Assembly: GCA_030018495.1 (NCBI GenBank)
Contig: JASEFS010000021.1
Location: 1 to 60,727, forward strand
DNA: 60,727 nucleotides
Reading direction: 5' to 3'
DNA from: Deltaproteobacteria bacterium
GTDB lineage: Bacteria; Desulfobacterota; Desulfobaccia; Desulfobaccales; 0-14-0-80-60-11
Shown in pieces: positions 25,378 to 33,644 of this stretch; the first letter of the stretch is position 1; each line of letters begins with the position of its first letter. The notes under the pieces are model-generated. The model was given only the letters and a program-made list of their open reading frames with translations. It made no database searches and was not told where the DNA came from. Made by a program: the position numbers and the translations under genes.

Positions 25378-26208
25378 TTAGCCGGCAGATGGGGAAGAAA
25401 CGCCGGATGGGGAGCGGGGTTCAGGATTGGCAAGAAAAGTCTTCAAGGCCTCCTCCACCCGCTCCAGGTTCACCAGGGTGTCGAAGCAGGGGCCGTTGGG
25501 GCGGTAGTTGGTGATGCCGAACACGGGCAAGGGATAGCTGTCCTGGATGCCGCTGGACAGGTCGCGTTCGCAGGCCACCGCAATAATGAGCTTGGGACGG
25601 CGCTCCACCACGATGCGGCGGGCCAGCGTGCCGCCGGTGGCCACGGCCAAGCCCACGCCGTACTTGTCGGAGAGCTCTGCCAGGCCCTTGATAGGGCATT
25701 TGCCGCAGCGCTTGCAGTGGACCACGTTGCCGGTGATGCGGAACTGGCACTCGTGGAACTGGAGGCAGTGCGGCATCAGCAGGAGCAATTCATCAGCCGT
25801 GGCTTTGGGGTGCTGGGCCAAAAGAAGCTGGTTGTTTATTTCTATGAAAGAACGGCGCACCTGGTCCTTGTTGATCCCGAAGAGCCGCCCCACGCCTGTC
25901 ATAAGGGGCAAAAGCAGCTTGATCAGGACGCCCCGCAGATTCCTGGAGAAGGGCAGGTCCCGGCCCAGGGCCACGGTCAAGCCCAGAATGGCCACGGCCG
26001 CGAGTACGAACAGGAGCAGGCCCGCGAATAAAATGCCCAGGATGAGGGGCAGGCTCGGGTGAATGTTGACCAGCCCGACGTAGGGTACGACCCAAAGGAT
26101 GACCAGGAGAAGGGAGAACAGGAGGACGGTCACGGCCAGCAGGCCCAGGAATATGCGTTTCTGGGGCCGGAACGAGTTGCCCCCCTCCAGCAATTGTTCG
26201 TCCGCCAT
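25378..26208 (-). CDS. DUF116 domain protein
   Basis: A 276-residue membrane-anchored protein: two N-terminal hydrophobic segments (about 20-45 and 50-80), then a cytoplasmic DUF116 domain with conserved cysteines in LPHCLQFHECQFRIT, HCKRCGKCPIKG and VACERDLSSG. The CxxCxxC arrangement suggests a metal or Fe-S site; function is unknown. The ATG is 5 bp after the fmt stop, so it is cotranscribed with fmt and def. In related genomes rsmB follows directly, as inferred here too. Confidence 0.88.
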   Translation of the reverse strand: MADEQLLEGGNSFRPQKRIFLGLLAVTVLLFSLLLVILWVVPYVGLVNIHPSLPLILGILFAGLLLFVLAAVAILGLTVALGRDLPFSRNLRGVLIKLLLPLMTGVGRLFGINKDQVRRSFIEINNQLLLAQHPKATADELLLLMPHCLQFHECQFRITGNVVHCKRCGKCPIKGLAELSDKYGVGLAVATGGTLARRIVVERRPKLIIAVACERDLSSGIQDSYPLPVFGITNYRPNGPCFDTLVNLERVEEALKTFLANPEPRSPSGVSSPSAG

Positions 26209-26213
26209 AAGCC

Positions 26214-27107
26214 TTATTCCAAAGTTTCCCCGACAATAAGGTGGCCGCGTTGGAAATCGGCCACCGGCAGGCGTTTGTGCCCGGCCAGTTGCAGCTCTTT
26301 AACCGTAATGCTGCCCCGGCCGCAGGCGATTTCCAGGCCGTCAGGCTGCAAGCCCAGGACCTTTCCGGGAGCGCCTGATTGATTCCCGGAAGTCCTCAAG
26401 CGCGCTCCAAAAAGCTTCAGCCGCTGCCCTCTGAGAAAGGTATACGCGCCGGGCCTGGGGTCCAGCCCCCGGATCCAGCCGCACACTTCCTCCGCCGGCA
26501 GGTTCCAGTTCAAACGCCGCATCCCCGGGGTGATGGGCGGGGCGTAGGTAGCCCCCTCTTCCGGCTGGGGCTTTCTGATGGCCTTGCCCTGGCGCAGCAG
26601 TTCCAGGGCCTCAACCAAAAGCTCCGCGCCACGCTGAGCCAGCCGGGCCGCCAGGGTGCCGGCGTTGTCCTCTTCCCGGATGGCGACTTTATCTTGAAGA
26701 AAGATGGGGCCGGTGTCCACCTCGTAGGTTACCCACATGATGGTCACTCCCGTCTCTTTCTCCCCCCGGATCAGGGCCCAATTAACCGGCGCGGCCCCCC
26801 GGTACTTGGGCAGCAGAGAAGCATGCACGTTGAGAAACCCCACCGTGGGCAGGGCCAGCATCTCATGGGTGAGGATGCGGCCGTAGGCCGTGACCACCAT
26901 GAGTTCGGGCGCCAACTCCCGCAAAGCCGCCATAAATCCGGGGTCTTTGAGTTTAACCGGTTGAAGCACCCTGAGGCCATGGGCCAGGGCCAGCTCCTTT
27001 ACCGGCGACGGGCTCAACTTCTGGCCCCTGCCCCGGGGTTTGTCCGGCTGGGTGATGACCGCGATGACATCCTCCCCGGCCGCCAAAAGTTCCCTTAAAG
27101 TAGGCAC
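26214..27107 (-). CDS. fmt: Methionyl-tRNA formyltransferase
   Basis: Formylates initiator Met-tRNA. The catalytic motif NVHASLLPKYRGAAPVNWAL with Asn/His and the C-terminal RNA-binding domain are present. GTG 27107 is the first ordinary start, but it cuts off the family's conserved N-terminus: the frame upstream reads RVIFLGTPEFG (27108-27140) and stays open to 27239 with no ATG, GTG or TTG. The true protein probably begins near 27143 with an unusual start, or there is a sequence error. It follows def directly. Confidence 0.9.
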   Translation of the reverse strand: MPTLRELLAAGEDVIAVITQPDKPRGRGQKLSPSPVKELALAHGLRVLQPVKLKDPGFMAALRELAPELMVVTAYGRILTHEMLALPTVGFLNVHASLLPKYRGAAPVNWALIRGEKETGVTIMWVTYEVDTGPIFLQDKVAIREEDNAGTLAARLAQRGAELLVEALELLRQGKAIRKPQPEEGATYAPPITPGMRRLNWNLPAEEVCGWIRGLDPRPGAYTFLRGQRLKLFGARLRTSGNQSGAPGKVLGLQPDGLEIACGRGSITVKELQLAGHKRLPVADFQRGHLIVGETLE

Positions 27108-27154
27108 CCCGAATTCAGGCGTCCCCAGAAAGATGACGCGCCAGGGACCCTGCT

Positions 27155-27661
27155 TTACCTCTCCGCCGCTTGTTTCTTGAGCTTTCTTAAATAGATCCCC
27201 CGTTTTAACCGGCTGATGCGGTCGATGAAGAGTTTGCCGTTAAGATGGTCTATTTCGTGCTGCAAAACCACGGCTAACAGGCCTTCGGCTTCGATTTCCA
27301 GGGGCTTTCCCTCCCGATCGAAACCGGCCACGCAGATTTTTTTGCACCGCTTTACTTCCGCGGTATAATCCGGAATCGAGAGGCAGCCTTCGTTGTGGAT
27401 GATCTCCCCCTCGCAGGCGATGATGCGCGGGTTGAGCATGACGCGCAGTTCCGGCGAGCCGTCCCGCTGGGCCACGTCAAAAACAATGACCCGGCGCAGG
27501 TCTCCCACCTGGTTGGCGGCCAGCCCCAGCCCCGGGGCATGGTACATGGTGGCTGCCATATCATCGATAAAATATTGTAAATCGCCGTTAATATCGGCGA
27601 CTTCCTTGGCCTCGTGCAGCAGCACCGGGTCCGGATAAATGCGAATAGGTAAGATTGCCAT
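27155..27661 (-). CDS. def: Peptide deformylase
   Basis: A 168-residue metallo-hydrolase that removes the N-formyl group from new proteins. All three family motifs are present: GLGLAANQVG, EGCLSIP (metal Cys) and QHEIDHLNG (metal His pair and catalytic Glu). The C-terminal KLKKQAAER end overlaps the upstream open part of the fmt frame. First gene of the def-fmt-DUF116 operon. Confidence 0.96.
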   Translation of the reverse strand: MAILPIRIYPDPVLLHEAKEVADINGDLQYFIDDMAATMYHAPGLGLAANQVGDLRRVIVFDVAQRDGSPELRVMLNPRIIACEGEIIHNEGCLSIPDYTAEVKRCKKICVAGFDREGKPLEIEAEGLLAVVLQHEIDHLNGKLFIDRISRLKRGIYLRKLKKQAAER

Positions 27662-27837
27662 AATACGTAAGCTGATGAAATGTAATCGTATTATTTAATC
27701 GTAAGACTTTTAGGGAGGTTTTGCAAGGCTTGAGAAGGGATAAAGAATGAAGCGGCGAAAGTGGGAAAATAAACAGGGACGGCAGCAACGCCGCCGCCCC
27801 TGAAATGTTCCTTTAGCTTTTTAAACCCTTACCACCA

Positions 27838-28371
27838 TTACTCAGCAGCGGGGGTCAGGGCCATACTCAGGTCGAACTCACTGTCCTGCATATCAGGAGC
27901 TTCGCTCAGATCAGGGCCGGGGCCGAAACCCGGGCCGCCTGGACCGAAGCAGGCTCCCGGACCCATGCCCATGCCGCGCCCCATGCCTCTGCCGGGACCC
28001 ATGCCGCGGCCGAAGCCGAACCGGCCGAGTTCAGGCGCGATTTGCTTCATCTTGAGCCGCAAGGCCACGGACTTTTCCATCATCTGGTCTCTCAAGGCGT
28101 TCAGCTCCTTTTGCTTGGCCACAATGGCCTTTTCGTCGGGCTTCTCGGCCTTCCAGAGCTGAGCCATTTCCGCGCGCTTGACCCACATCTGCTTGCGCAG
28201 GTTGGCGGTGTCGTTCATGAACTGATGTTTCAGGTCAAATACCTGGGCCGCCTGTTCGGGGGTCAGGTTCATGCGGCCCCAGTTCCCGGGTCTGGCCCAA
28301 GAGGTTGCGGCCAGGGCCAGGGCGACCAGCAAGAAAACCGGGATCAGGATTTTCGGGTGAATTCGTCTCAT
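27838..28371 (-). CDS. Spy/CpxP/ZraP-like periplasmic protein
   Basis: A 177-residue secreted protein: signal peptide (about 1-26, ending SWA-RP), then a helical LTPEQAAQVFDLKHQF region like the LTxxQ motif of Spy/CpxP and zinc-resistance-associated proteins, and a Gly/Met/Pro/Arg-rich tail (about 118-155). The family acts as periplasmic chaperone or metal/stress buffer. Start ATG 28371 with AAGGAGA upstream. The tail could bind copper, an inference that fits the multicopper oxidase in the region. Confidence 0.75.
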   Translation of the reverse strand: MRRIHPKILIPVFLLVALALAATSWARPGNWGRMNLTPEQAAQVFDLKHQFMNDTANLRKQMWVKRAEMAQLWKAEKPDEKAIVAKQKELNALRDQMMEKSVALRLKMKQIAPELGRFGFGRGMGPGRGMGRGMGMGPGACFGPGGPGFGPGPDLSEAPDMQDSEFDLSMALTPAAE

Positions 28372-28519
28372 GTGTTATGCATCTCCTTATTTGGGTTTGA
28401 GGTTTAAGCCTGCTTTACCTTAATAAACCCAGGAGACGGGATTATCCGGCGCAAAAAAAATTTCACCCCAGGCCAGGCGCCTTAGTGACAGGCCTCTCGC
28501 CTGCACTGAGCCATCTTTT

Positions 28520-28861
28520 TCATCGGTCGTAGCGTTTGACGTCCAGGACCATCAGCGTCGGCTCCGGCGACTGGTCGACCACCTTGATCACCGCGGTGCC
28601 CCAGCCGCCGCGGCTCAGCAAAAAGCGCGGATAATACATGGTGGAGTTAGTGGAATGATTGTATTCCGAGGTGCCGCCGTTTACCCGCAAAACGTCTTTA
28701 TGTCCCGCCTGGCGCAGCGCCTCGGTGCAGGCCTTCATCTCCTGGTTGTCCAGCCGCCCCCGATTGACGCTGGCCTTGACCACCTCATGCTGCACTGACT
28801 GCTGCACCGAAGCGCAGCTCACAATAAAAAGCATGGCGAACAGCAAAGCGATTTTTTTCAT
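28520..28861 (-). CDS. Small lipoprotein, unknown function
   Basis: A 113-residue protein with a lipoprotein signal (lipobox IVSC at about residue 15). No family recognised; the mature part has YYPRFLLSRGGWGTAVIKVV and ends DVKRYDR. Start ATG 28861 with AAGGAGA at good spacing, so it is likely a real gene. Confidence 0.7.
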   Translation of the reverse strand: MKKIALLFAMLFIVSCASVQQSVQHEVVKASVNRGRLDNQEMKACTEALRQAGHKDVLRVNGGTSEYNHSTNSTMYYPRFLLSRGGWGTAVIKVVDQSPEPTLMVLDVKRYDR

Positions 28862-28975
28862 TTCTATTCTCCTTCTCCCCAGAAAATGACCGGCCCGATC
28901 GGCAAAAGAATATTCAAATCAGCCGGGACCCTGTAGTATATTACTTCAAAGGACGTGCCAGACAGGAGAAAGAAC

Positions 28976-29692
28976 ATGCCGGAATATGTCATTCATCCCC
29001 TGGTGGTGGGGCTGAACGAAACCGATCAGGGCGTCATGACCTACCTCAAGGGCTATGGTAAGCGTATTTATCTCCCCATTTACGTATTTTATTTGGAGGG
29101 CGGGCCGGAGAAGATTTTGGTGGACACAGGTTTGGAGCAGTTCATGGTGCCGCCGGGCGTGGCCGAAGAGTTGGGGCTGGAGATTCTGGAATTCGAAGAC
29201 GCTCTGGCCAAATACGATTTGCAGCCCGAAGACATCGATATCATCATCCATACGCACCTGCACAACGACCATTGCGAAAACGACTACAAGTGCACCAACG
29301 CCCGAGTGTTCGTGCAGAAGAAGGAATTGGAATTTTTCCGGAATCCCCACCCCATCGACCACCGCTACTTTCCCGACCTCCTGGACGATGTGGAGGTGGT
29401 GACGGTGGAGGGCGACCAGGAGATCGTGCCCGGCATCTCGGTGATGCTCACGCCGGGTCACACCCCCGGCGGCCAGTCGGTGGTGGTGAGCACCAAAAAA
29501 GGCCGGGCCGTGATTACGGGATTCTGCTGCAATGACCAAAATTTCCCTGCGAGCGGACCGATAGTCCCGCCCGGGGTGCATTTGGACCTGATTGAGGCGT
29601 ATGACAGCGTCCAGCGGGTTAAGGAGGCCGCGGATATTCTCATTCCGCTGCACGACCTGTCGGTGGGGCGACGGGACTCGATTCCGGAGTGA
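28976..29692 (+). CDS. N-acyl homoserine lactonase-like metallo-beta-lactamase fold protein
   Basis: A 238-residue two-metal hydrolase. The HTHLHNDH motif, DTG in the early strand, GHTPGGQS and the closing IPLHD match the AiiA-like lactonase branch. It may open lactones such as quorum signals, but the branch also contains other hydrolases. Start ATG 28976 with AGGAGA; the upstream GTG is unlikely. Confidence 0.82.
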   Translation: MPEYVIHPLVVGLNETDQGVMTYLKGYGKRIYLPIYVFYLEGGPEKILVDTGLEQFMVPPGVAEELGLEILEFEDALAKYDLQPEDIDIIIHTHLHNDHCENDYKCTNARVFVQKKELEFFRNPHPIDHRYFPDLLDDVEVVTVEGDQEIVPGISVMLTPGHTPGGQSVVVSTKKGRAVITGFCCNDQNFPASGPIVPPGVHLDLIEAYDSVQRVKEAADILIPLHDLSVGRRDSIPE

Positions 29693-29836
29693 AACAAAAG
29701 ATAGGAGGGTTTTTCAAGGCAAGATTCGTTGACTTGGCAAAAACAGGCATTATTGTTTGCCCAAGGAGATGGCGAAATTCACCTCGCCTCAGCAGAGTTT
29801 GGGTTTAGGCCTCAATATCACCAGGAGGTGGAGATT

Positions 29837-30097
29837 ATGAAAAGATTTGGAATCCTGCTCATCGTGGCAATGTTTGGTTGGGCTCTGGCCTGCGGCGGTG
29901 CGGAAGAGAAGAAGCCCCCTGCCCAAACCACGGCCCCGCCGGCGACGGCCGAGAAGGCCGCGCCTCCTGCTGCCCCGGAACATCCGAAAGCGGAGCCGGG
30001 AAAGCCGGAGCACCCCACTGCCGAAAAGCCCAAAGCCGAACACCCTGCGCCAGAGCAGGCCAAGCCGGAACATCCGAAGTCAGAACATCCGAAGTAA
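29837..30097 (+). CDS. Small lipoprotein with Glu-His-Pro-Lys repeats
   Basis: An 86-residue protein: signal peptide with lipobox (ALAC at about residue 19), then a low-complexity tail of PEHPK-, AEHPA- and KPEHPKSE-type repeats. Start ATG 29837 is preceded by AGGAGGTG. Function unknown; the His-rich charged tail may span the periplasm or bind metal. It is followed 46 bp later by a transglutaminase-like lipoprotein. Confidence 0.7.
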   Translation: MKRFGILLIVAMFGWALACGGAEEKKPPAQTTAPPATAEKAAPPAAPEHPKAEPGKPEHPTAEKPKAEHPAPEQAKPEHPKSEHPK

Positions 30098-30143
30098 TGT
30101 TTTGCTTTGCAATGCCACTTCACGACCCAGACAAGGAAGTTTT

Positions 30144-31496
30144 ATGAACTGGCGAACCATGCTGTCCGCCCTCGCGGCGGTATGGCTGGCGGTGGGATGC
30201 GGGCAATCAGAAGGACCGGCAGCGCCGGGAGCGTCCGGCCCGCCCGGGCCCGAAGTTTCGCCAACCGCTGCGATACAGACAGGCATTGAGAGGCACATCG
30301 CCGAGCAGGTGCGGCTGGGGGGAGGATATTTCAAGCTCCCCTTCCGCGATCGGGAACTCCGCCTCAATCTGGTGAAAGTCCACACCGAATACCTGTCCAA
30401 ACTTGGTCCCGGGCGCTACTTCGCCTGCGTGGACCTGGTGGATGTCAGCGGCGACGTCTATGACGTGGACTTCTTTCTAGGCGGGGAGCCGGATGCCATG
30501 CAGGTCACCGAAACCACCGTCCACAAGCTCAACGGCCAGCCTTTTTACGCCTGGGAGCAAAAAAGCGACGGCACCTGGCATCGCATCCCCATGGACAAGG
30601 CTTCAGAGAGCCACCTGGGAGTCCTCAAAGAGCGGGATGAGTTCGAATTCATTTACCGGGTCACTTTGCCCAAGATAAGCGAGCCTGCCCGCATGTGGCT
30701 GCCGCTGGCGACCTCGGATCGATTCCAGACAGTGGAGATAACCTCCATAAAGGCTCCGGGCAAGCAAAGTATCTTGCGAGAGAGCGAACACGGCAACCAG
30801 GTCTTGCTCCTGGAACTCGGAGTAAGAGACAGCGGCAAAACCGTGGAGATCCTCTACCAGGTTACGCGCCTGGAGAAAGCCGCGTACGCGGCTGAGATCC
30901 CTGACCCGGAAAAATACCTGAAGCCGGAGCGCTTGGTGCCGGTAAATGAAGATTTTCGGAGCCTCGCCCAGGAGGTTGTCCAAGGCAAGCAGGGAGACCT
31001 GATGCGGGCCCGGGCGCTTTACGACCATGTCATCGACCGCATGCGATATGCCAAGTACGGTGAAGGTTGGGGCAGGGGCAACGCAGTTTATGCCTGCAAC
31101 GCTCGCACCGGCAACTGCACGGACTTTCACTCCTACTTCATCGCCCTGGCCAGGGCGGCGGGCATCCCGGCGCGCTTCGCCATCGGCGCAGCCGTCCCTT
31201 CCGAGCGCAACGAGGGCGGGATAGACGGTTATCATTGCTGGGCGGAATTCTATGCCGACGGCAAATGGTGGCCGGTGGACATCAGCGAGGGCGACAAGTA
31301 TTCGAGTCTGGCCACCTATTACTTCGGCCACCACCCGGCCAACCGCTTTGAATTAAGCCGGGGCCGCGACCTTAGGATTGAACCGGGGCCTGCTTTAGGC
31401 CCGATAAACTTCCTGGCCTATCCCGTGCTGGAAGTAGGAGGTAATCCGGCCAAAGCAGCGGTGGAGTTCTCCTTTAACCGGCGCAGGCGCGGTTGA
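30144..31496 (+). CDS. Transglutaminase-domain lipoprotein
   Basis: A 450-residue exported protein. Lipobox AVGC at about residue 19; a beta-rich middle; a C-terminal transglutaminase-like domain with the Cys-His-Asp triad in RTGNCTDFHSYFIALARAAG, GYHCWAEFY and WWPVDIS. Such domains in bacteria are usually peptidases or amide-bond enzymes of the envelope. The start is ATG 30144 with GGAAG; the long upstream open frame only overlaps the neighbouring lipoprotein. Confidence 0.8.
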   Translation: MNWRTMLSALAAVWLAVGCGQSEGPAAPGASGPPGPEVSPTAAIQTGIERHIAEQVRLGGGYFKLPFRDRELRLNLVKVHTEYLSKLGPGRYFACVDLVDVSGDVYDVDFFLGGEPDAMQVTETTVHKLNGQPFYAWEQKSDGTWHRIPMDKASESHLGVLKERDEFEFIYRVTLPKISEPARMWLPLATSDRFQTVEITSIKAPGKQSILRESEHGNQVLLLELGVRDSGKTVEILYQVTRLEKAAYAAEIPDPEKYLKPERLVPVNEDFRSLAQEVVQGKQGDLMRARALYDHVIDRMRYAKYGEGWGRGNAVYACNARTGNCTDFHSYFIALARAAGIPARFAIGAAVPSERNEGGIDGYHCWAEFYADGKWWPVDISEGDKYSSLATYYFGHHPANRFELSRGRDLRIEPGPALGPINFLAYPVLEVGGNPAKAAVEFSFNRRRRG

Positions 31497-31623
31497 TTAA
31501 TGAATTTACAGGGGCAGGGTCCTGGGGAACAGGCACTCTGCCCTCAATTTTTCCGAGACTTGTGAACCGGTTAAAAATAATGTTTGAAGCGGCGGGTCGG
31601 GGAGTCTGAACCTTCACCTGTTC

Positions 31624-33267
31624 TTAAATCTCAAACTTTGCCGCAATGGGAATTCTGCGGCCCATGCCGAAGGCCTTGGAGGTGATTTTCAGGCCCGGGG
31701 CCGCCTGCCTCCGTTTGTATTCATTGGTGTCTATGGCCCGGATGACCCACCGCACCACCGCGGGGTCAAAGCCGCGGTCAACGATGTCCTGGAATGACTG
31801 GAACTCCACCAGGTAGAGCTGGATGATCTGGTCCAGAATGTCATAAGGGGGCAGGGTGTCCTGGTCTTTTTGATCGGGGCGCAGTTCCGCAGACGGGGCC
31901 TTGGTAAGGGTGGACTCCGGGATGATTTCGCCGTCCCGGTTAAGGTAGCGGGCCAGTTCATAGACCATGGTCTTGGGCACGTCAGCCAGCATGCTCAAGC
32001 CCCCGCTCATGTCGCCGTACAGGGTGCAGTAGCCCACCGCCAGCTCGCTTTTGTTGCCGGTGGACAGCACGATGTGGCCGAATTTGTTGGACAGGGCCAT
32101 CAGGATGTTGCCCCGGATGCGGGCCTGAATATTCTCCAGGGTGACGTCGATGGTGTCCACGTCGAAATGCCCCCGAAACGACTCCCGGTAACACTCATAG
32201 ATGGAAGTGATGGGGATGACCTTGAATTCAATGCCCAAATTGTCCGCCAGGACGCGGGAATCCCTCAGACTTTCCGGGGAGGAATACAGGGAAGGCATGG
32301 CCACCCCCAGGACGTTGTCCCGGCCCAGGGCCTTTACCGCCAGGGTGCAGACCACCGCGGAATCCACCCCGCCGGACAGGCCCACCACGGCCCGTTTGAA
32401 CCCGCACTTGCCTAAATAATCCCTGGTACCCAGCACCAGGGCCTCGCACACCGAGGCGATTTTTTCCTGGGGATCATACTTTCGAGGAGTTCCTGCCTCA
32501 TTAAGGTCTACCGTAAACACGGTTTCCTTGAACGCAGGCAAAATGGACAGCAGCTTCCCGGCCCTGTCAAAAGCCATGCTGCGGCCGTCAAAAATGAGCT
32601 CGTCGTTGCCGCCGATCTGGTTGACATAAAGGAAGGGCAGACCGAATTTTTCCGCGTGCCGGCGCATGAGGTTGTACCGGATTTCCTCTTTGCCCACCTG
32701 GTAAGGCGAGGCCGAAATGTTGATCAGGATGCTGGAGCCTTTTTCGGCCAGGACTGTCAACGGGTCGAAGTCATAGAGGCGCTGGCACCAGTTTTCCTCC
32801 TGGCACCAGGCGTCCTCGCAGATGGAGAGGCCCAGGGTTTCGCCCTTGAAGGACACCACCTCAACGGCCCCGGCCTGGTCGAAATAGCGGGTCTCGTCGA
32901 AGACGTCATAGGTCGGCAGCAGGGATTTATCCCGCTGAAAGACGGCCTCGCCCTGATGAAATAAAACCGCGGAGTTGTAAAGACCCTTGCCTTTGGCCCG
33001 GCCGGTGGGCCGGGGCGCGCCGACGATGAGGCCCAAATGAGGATGGCGGGCGGACAGCGCGGCCACTTCCTGCAGCCCTTGCTGAGTCCGTTCGATAAAG
33101 GCCGGTTTTTCCAGAAGGTCCCGGGGGGGATAGCCGGTTATATACAGTTCCGAAAAGATCACCAGGTCCGTGTCCGGAGGAACACCGGCCAGGGCCGCGG
33201 CGAGCTTTTCAATGTTTCCTGAGATATCTCCCACGGTGGGGTTGAGCTGGGCCAGGGCGATTTTCAT
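31624..33267 (-). CDS. nadE: NAD+ synthetase, glutamine-hydrolysing
   Basis: A 547-residue two-domain enzyme making NAD from deamido-NAD. The N-terminal nitrilase-type glutaminase has FSELYITGYPPRDLL (Glu) and LGLSICEDAWC (Cys). The C-terminal synthetase has the ATP loop GLSGGVDSAV and STGNKSELAVGYCTLYGD. Stands alone on the minus strand. Confidence 0.95.
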   Translation of the reverse strand: MKIALAQLNPTVGDISGNIEKLAAALAGVPPDTDLVIFSELYITGYPPRDLLEKPAFIERTQQGLQEVAALSARHPHLGLIVGAPRPTGRAKGKGLYNSAVLFHQGEAVFQRDKSLLPTYDVFDETRYFDQAGAVEVVSFKGETLGLSICEDAWCQEENWCQRLYDFDPLTVLAEKGSSILINISASPYQVGKEEIRYNLMRRHAEKFGLPFLYVNQIGGNDELIFDGRSMAFDRAGKLLSILPAFKETVFTVDLNEAGTPRKYDPQEKIASVCEALVLGTRDYLGKCGFKRAVVGLSGGVDSAVVCTLAVKALGRDNVLGVAMPSLYSSPESLRDSRVLADNLGIEFKVIPITSIYECYRESFRGHFDVDTIDVTLENIQARIRGNILMALSNKFGHIVLSTGNKSELAVGYCTLYGDMSGGLSMLADVPKTMVYELARYLNRDGEIIPESTLTKAPSAELRPDQKDQDTLPPYDILDQIIQLYLVEFQSFQDIVDRGFDPAVVRWVIRAIDTNEYKRRQAAPGLKITSKAFGMGRRIPIAAKFEI

Positions 33268-33644
33268 AAAGGCTCCGCGTCAAGCTGGGGATTGCCGCAG
33301 AAATTTAAGAGATATTAAGGATTTTAGCAGACTTTTCGGATGGATTCGAGTTCAGCTTCAGAGATATTGGAAAAAAAAAATCAGTCCCTGGGGAAAACCT
33401 AAATGTAGCGCCGCCGCGTTCGGCGGCCCCTTGAAACCGCCGGGCACGGCGGTTCTACCTCCGCCTCATTTAAACCCAGAAGTCAGAACCCAGAACCCAA
33501 AAATTAAAACTCATACACAGAACCAAAAGCCAAAAACCAAAAACCAAAACCATATTTACCCTGCCCTGCCCTACCCTATTCTTGACAGCTTTGGGGCAAA
33601 GGGATAAAAAACGGAAAGCTTGATAAGTTCAGGAGATAAGCCGC
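33268..33644. other. Intergenic region with heptamer array, no gene seen
   Basis: Contains a GCGCCGCC-type palindrome around 33404-33460 and the heptamer array at 33477-33553. No protein-like frame. Confidence 0.6.
33477..33553. repeat. Drifting heptamer array near paaK
   Basis: Eleven in-phase units: CAGAAGT, CAGAACC x2, CAAAAAT, TAAAACT, CATACAC, AGAACCA, AAAGCCA, AAAACCA x2, AAACCAT. Confidence 0.8.

Noticed and set aside
29847-30143. Arg/Pro-rich upstream extension of the transglutaminase lipoprotein
   Set aside because: It is an out-of-frame reading of the small lipoprotein; the lipobox signal starts at 30144.
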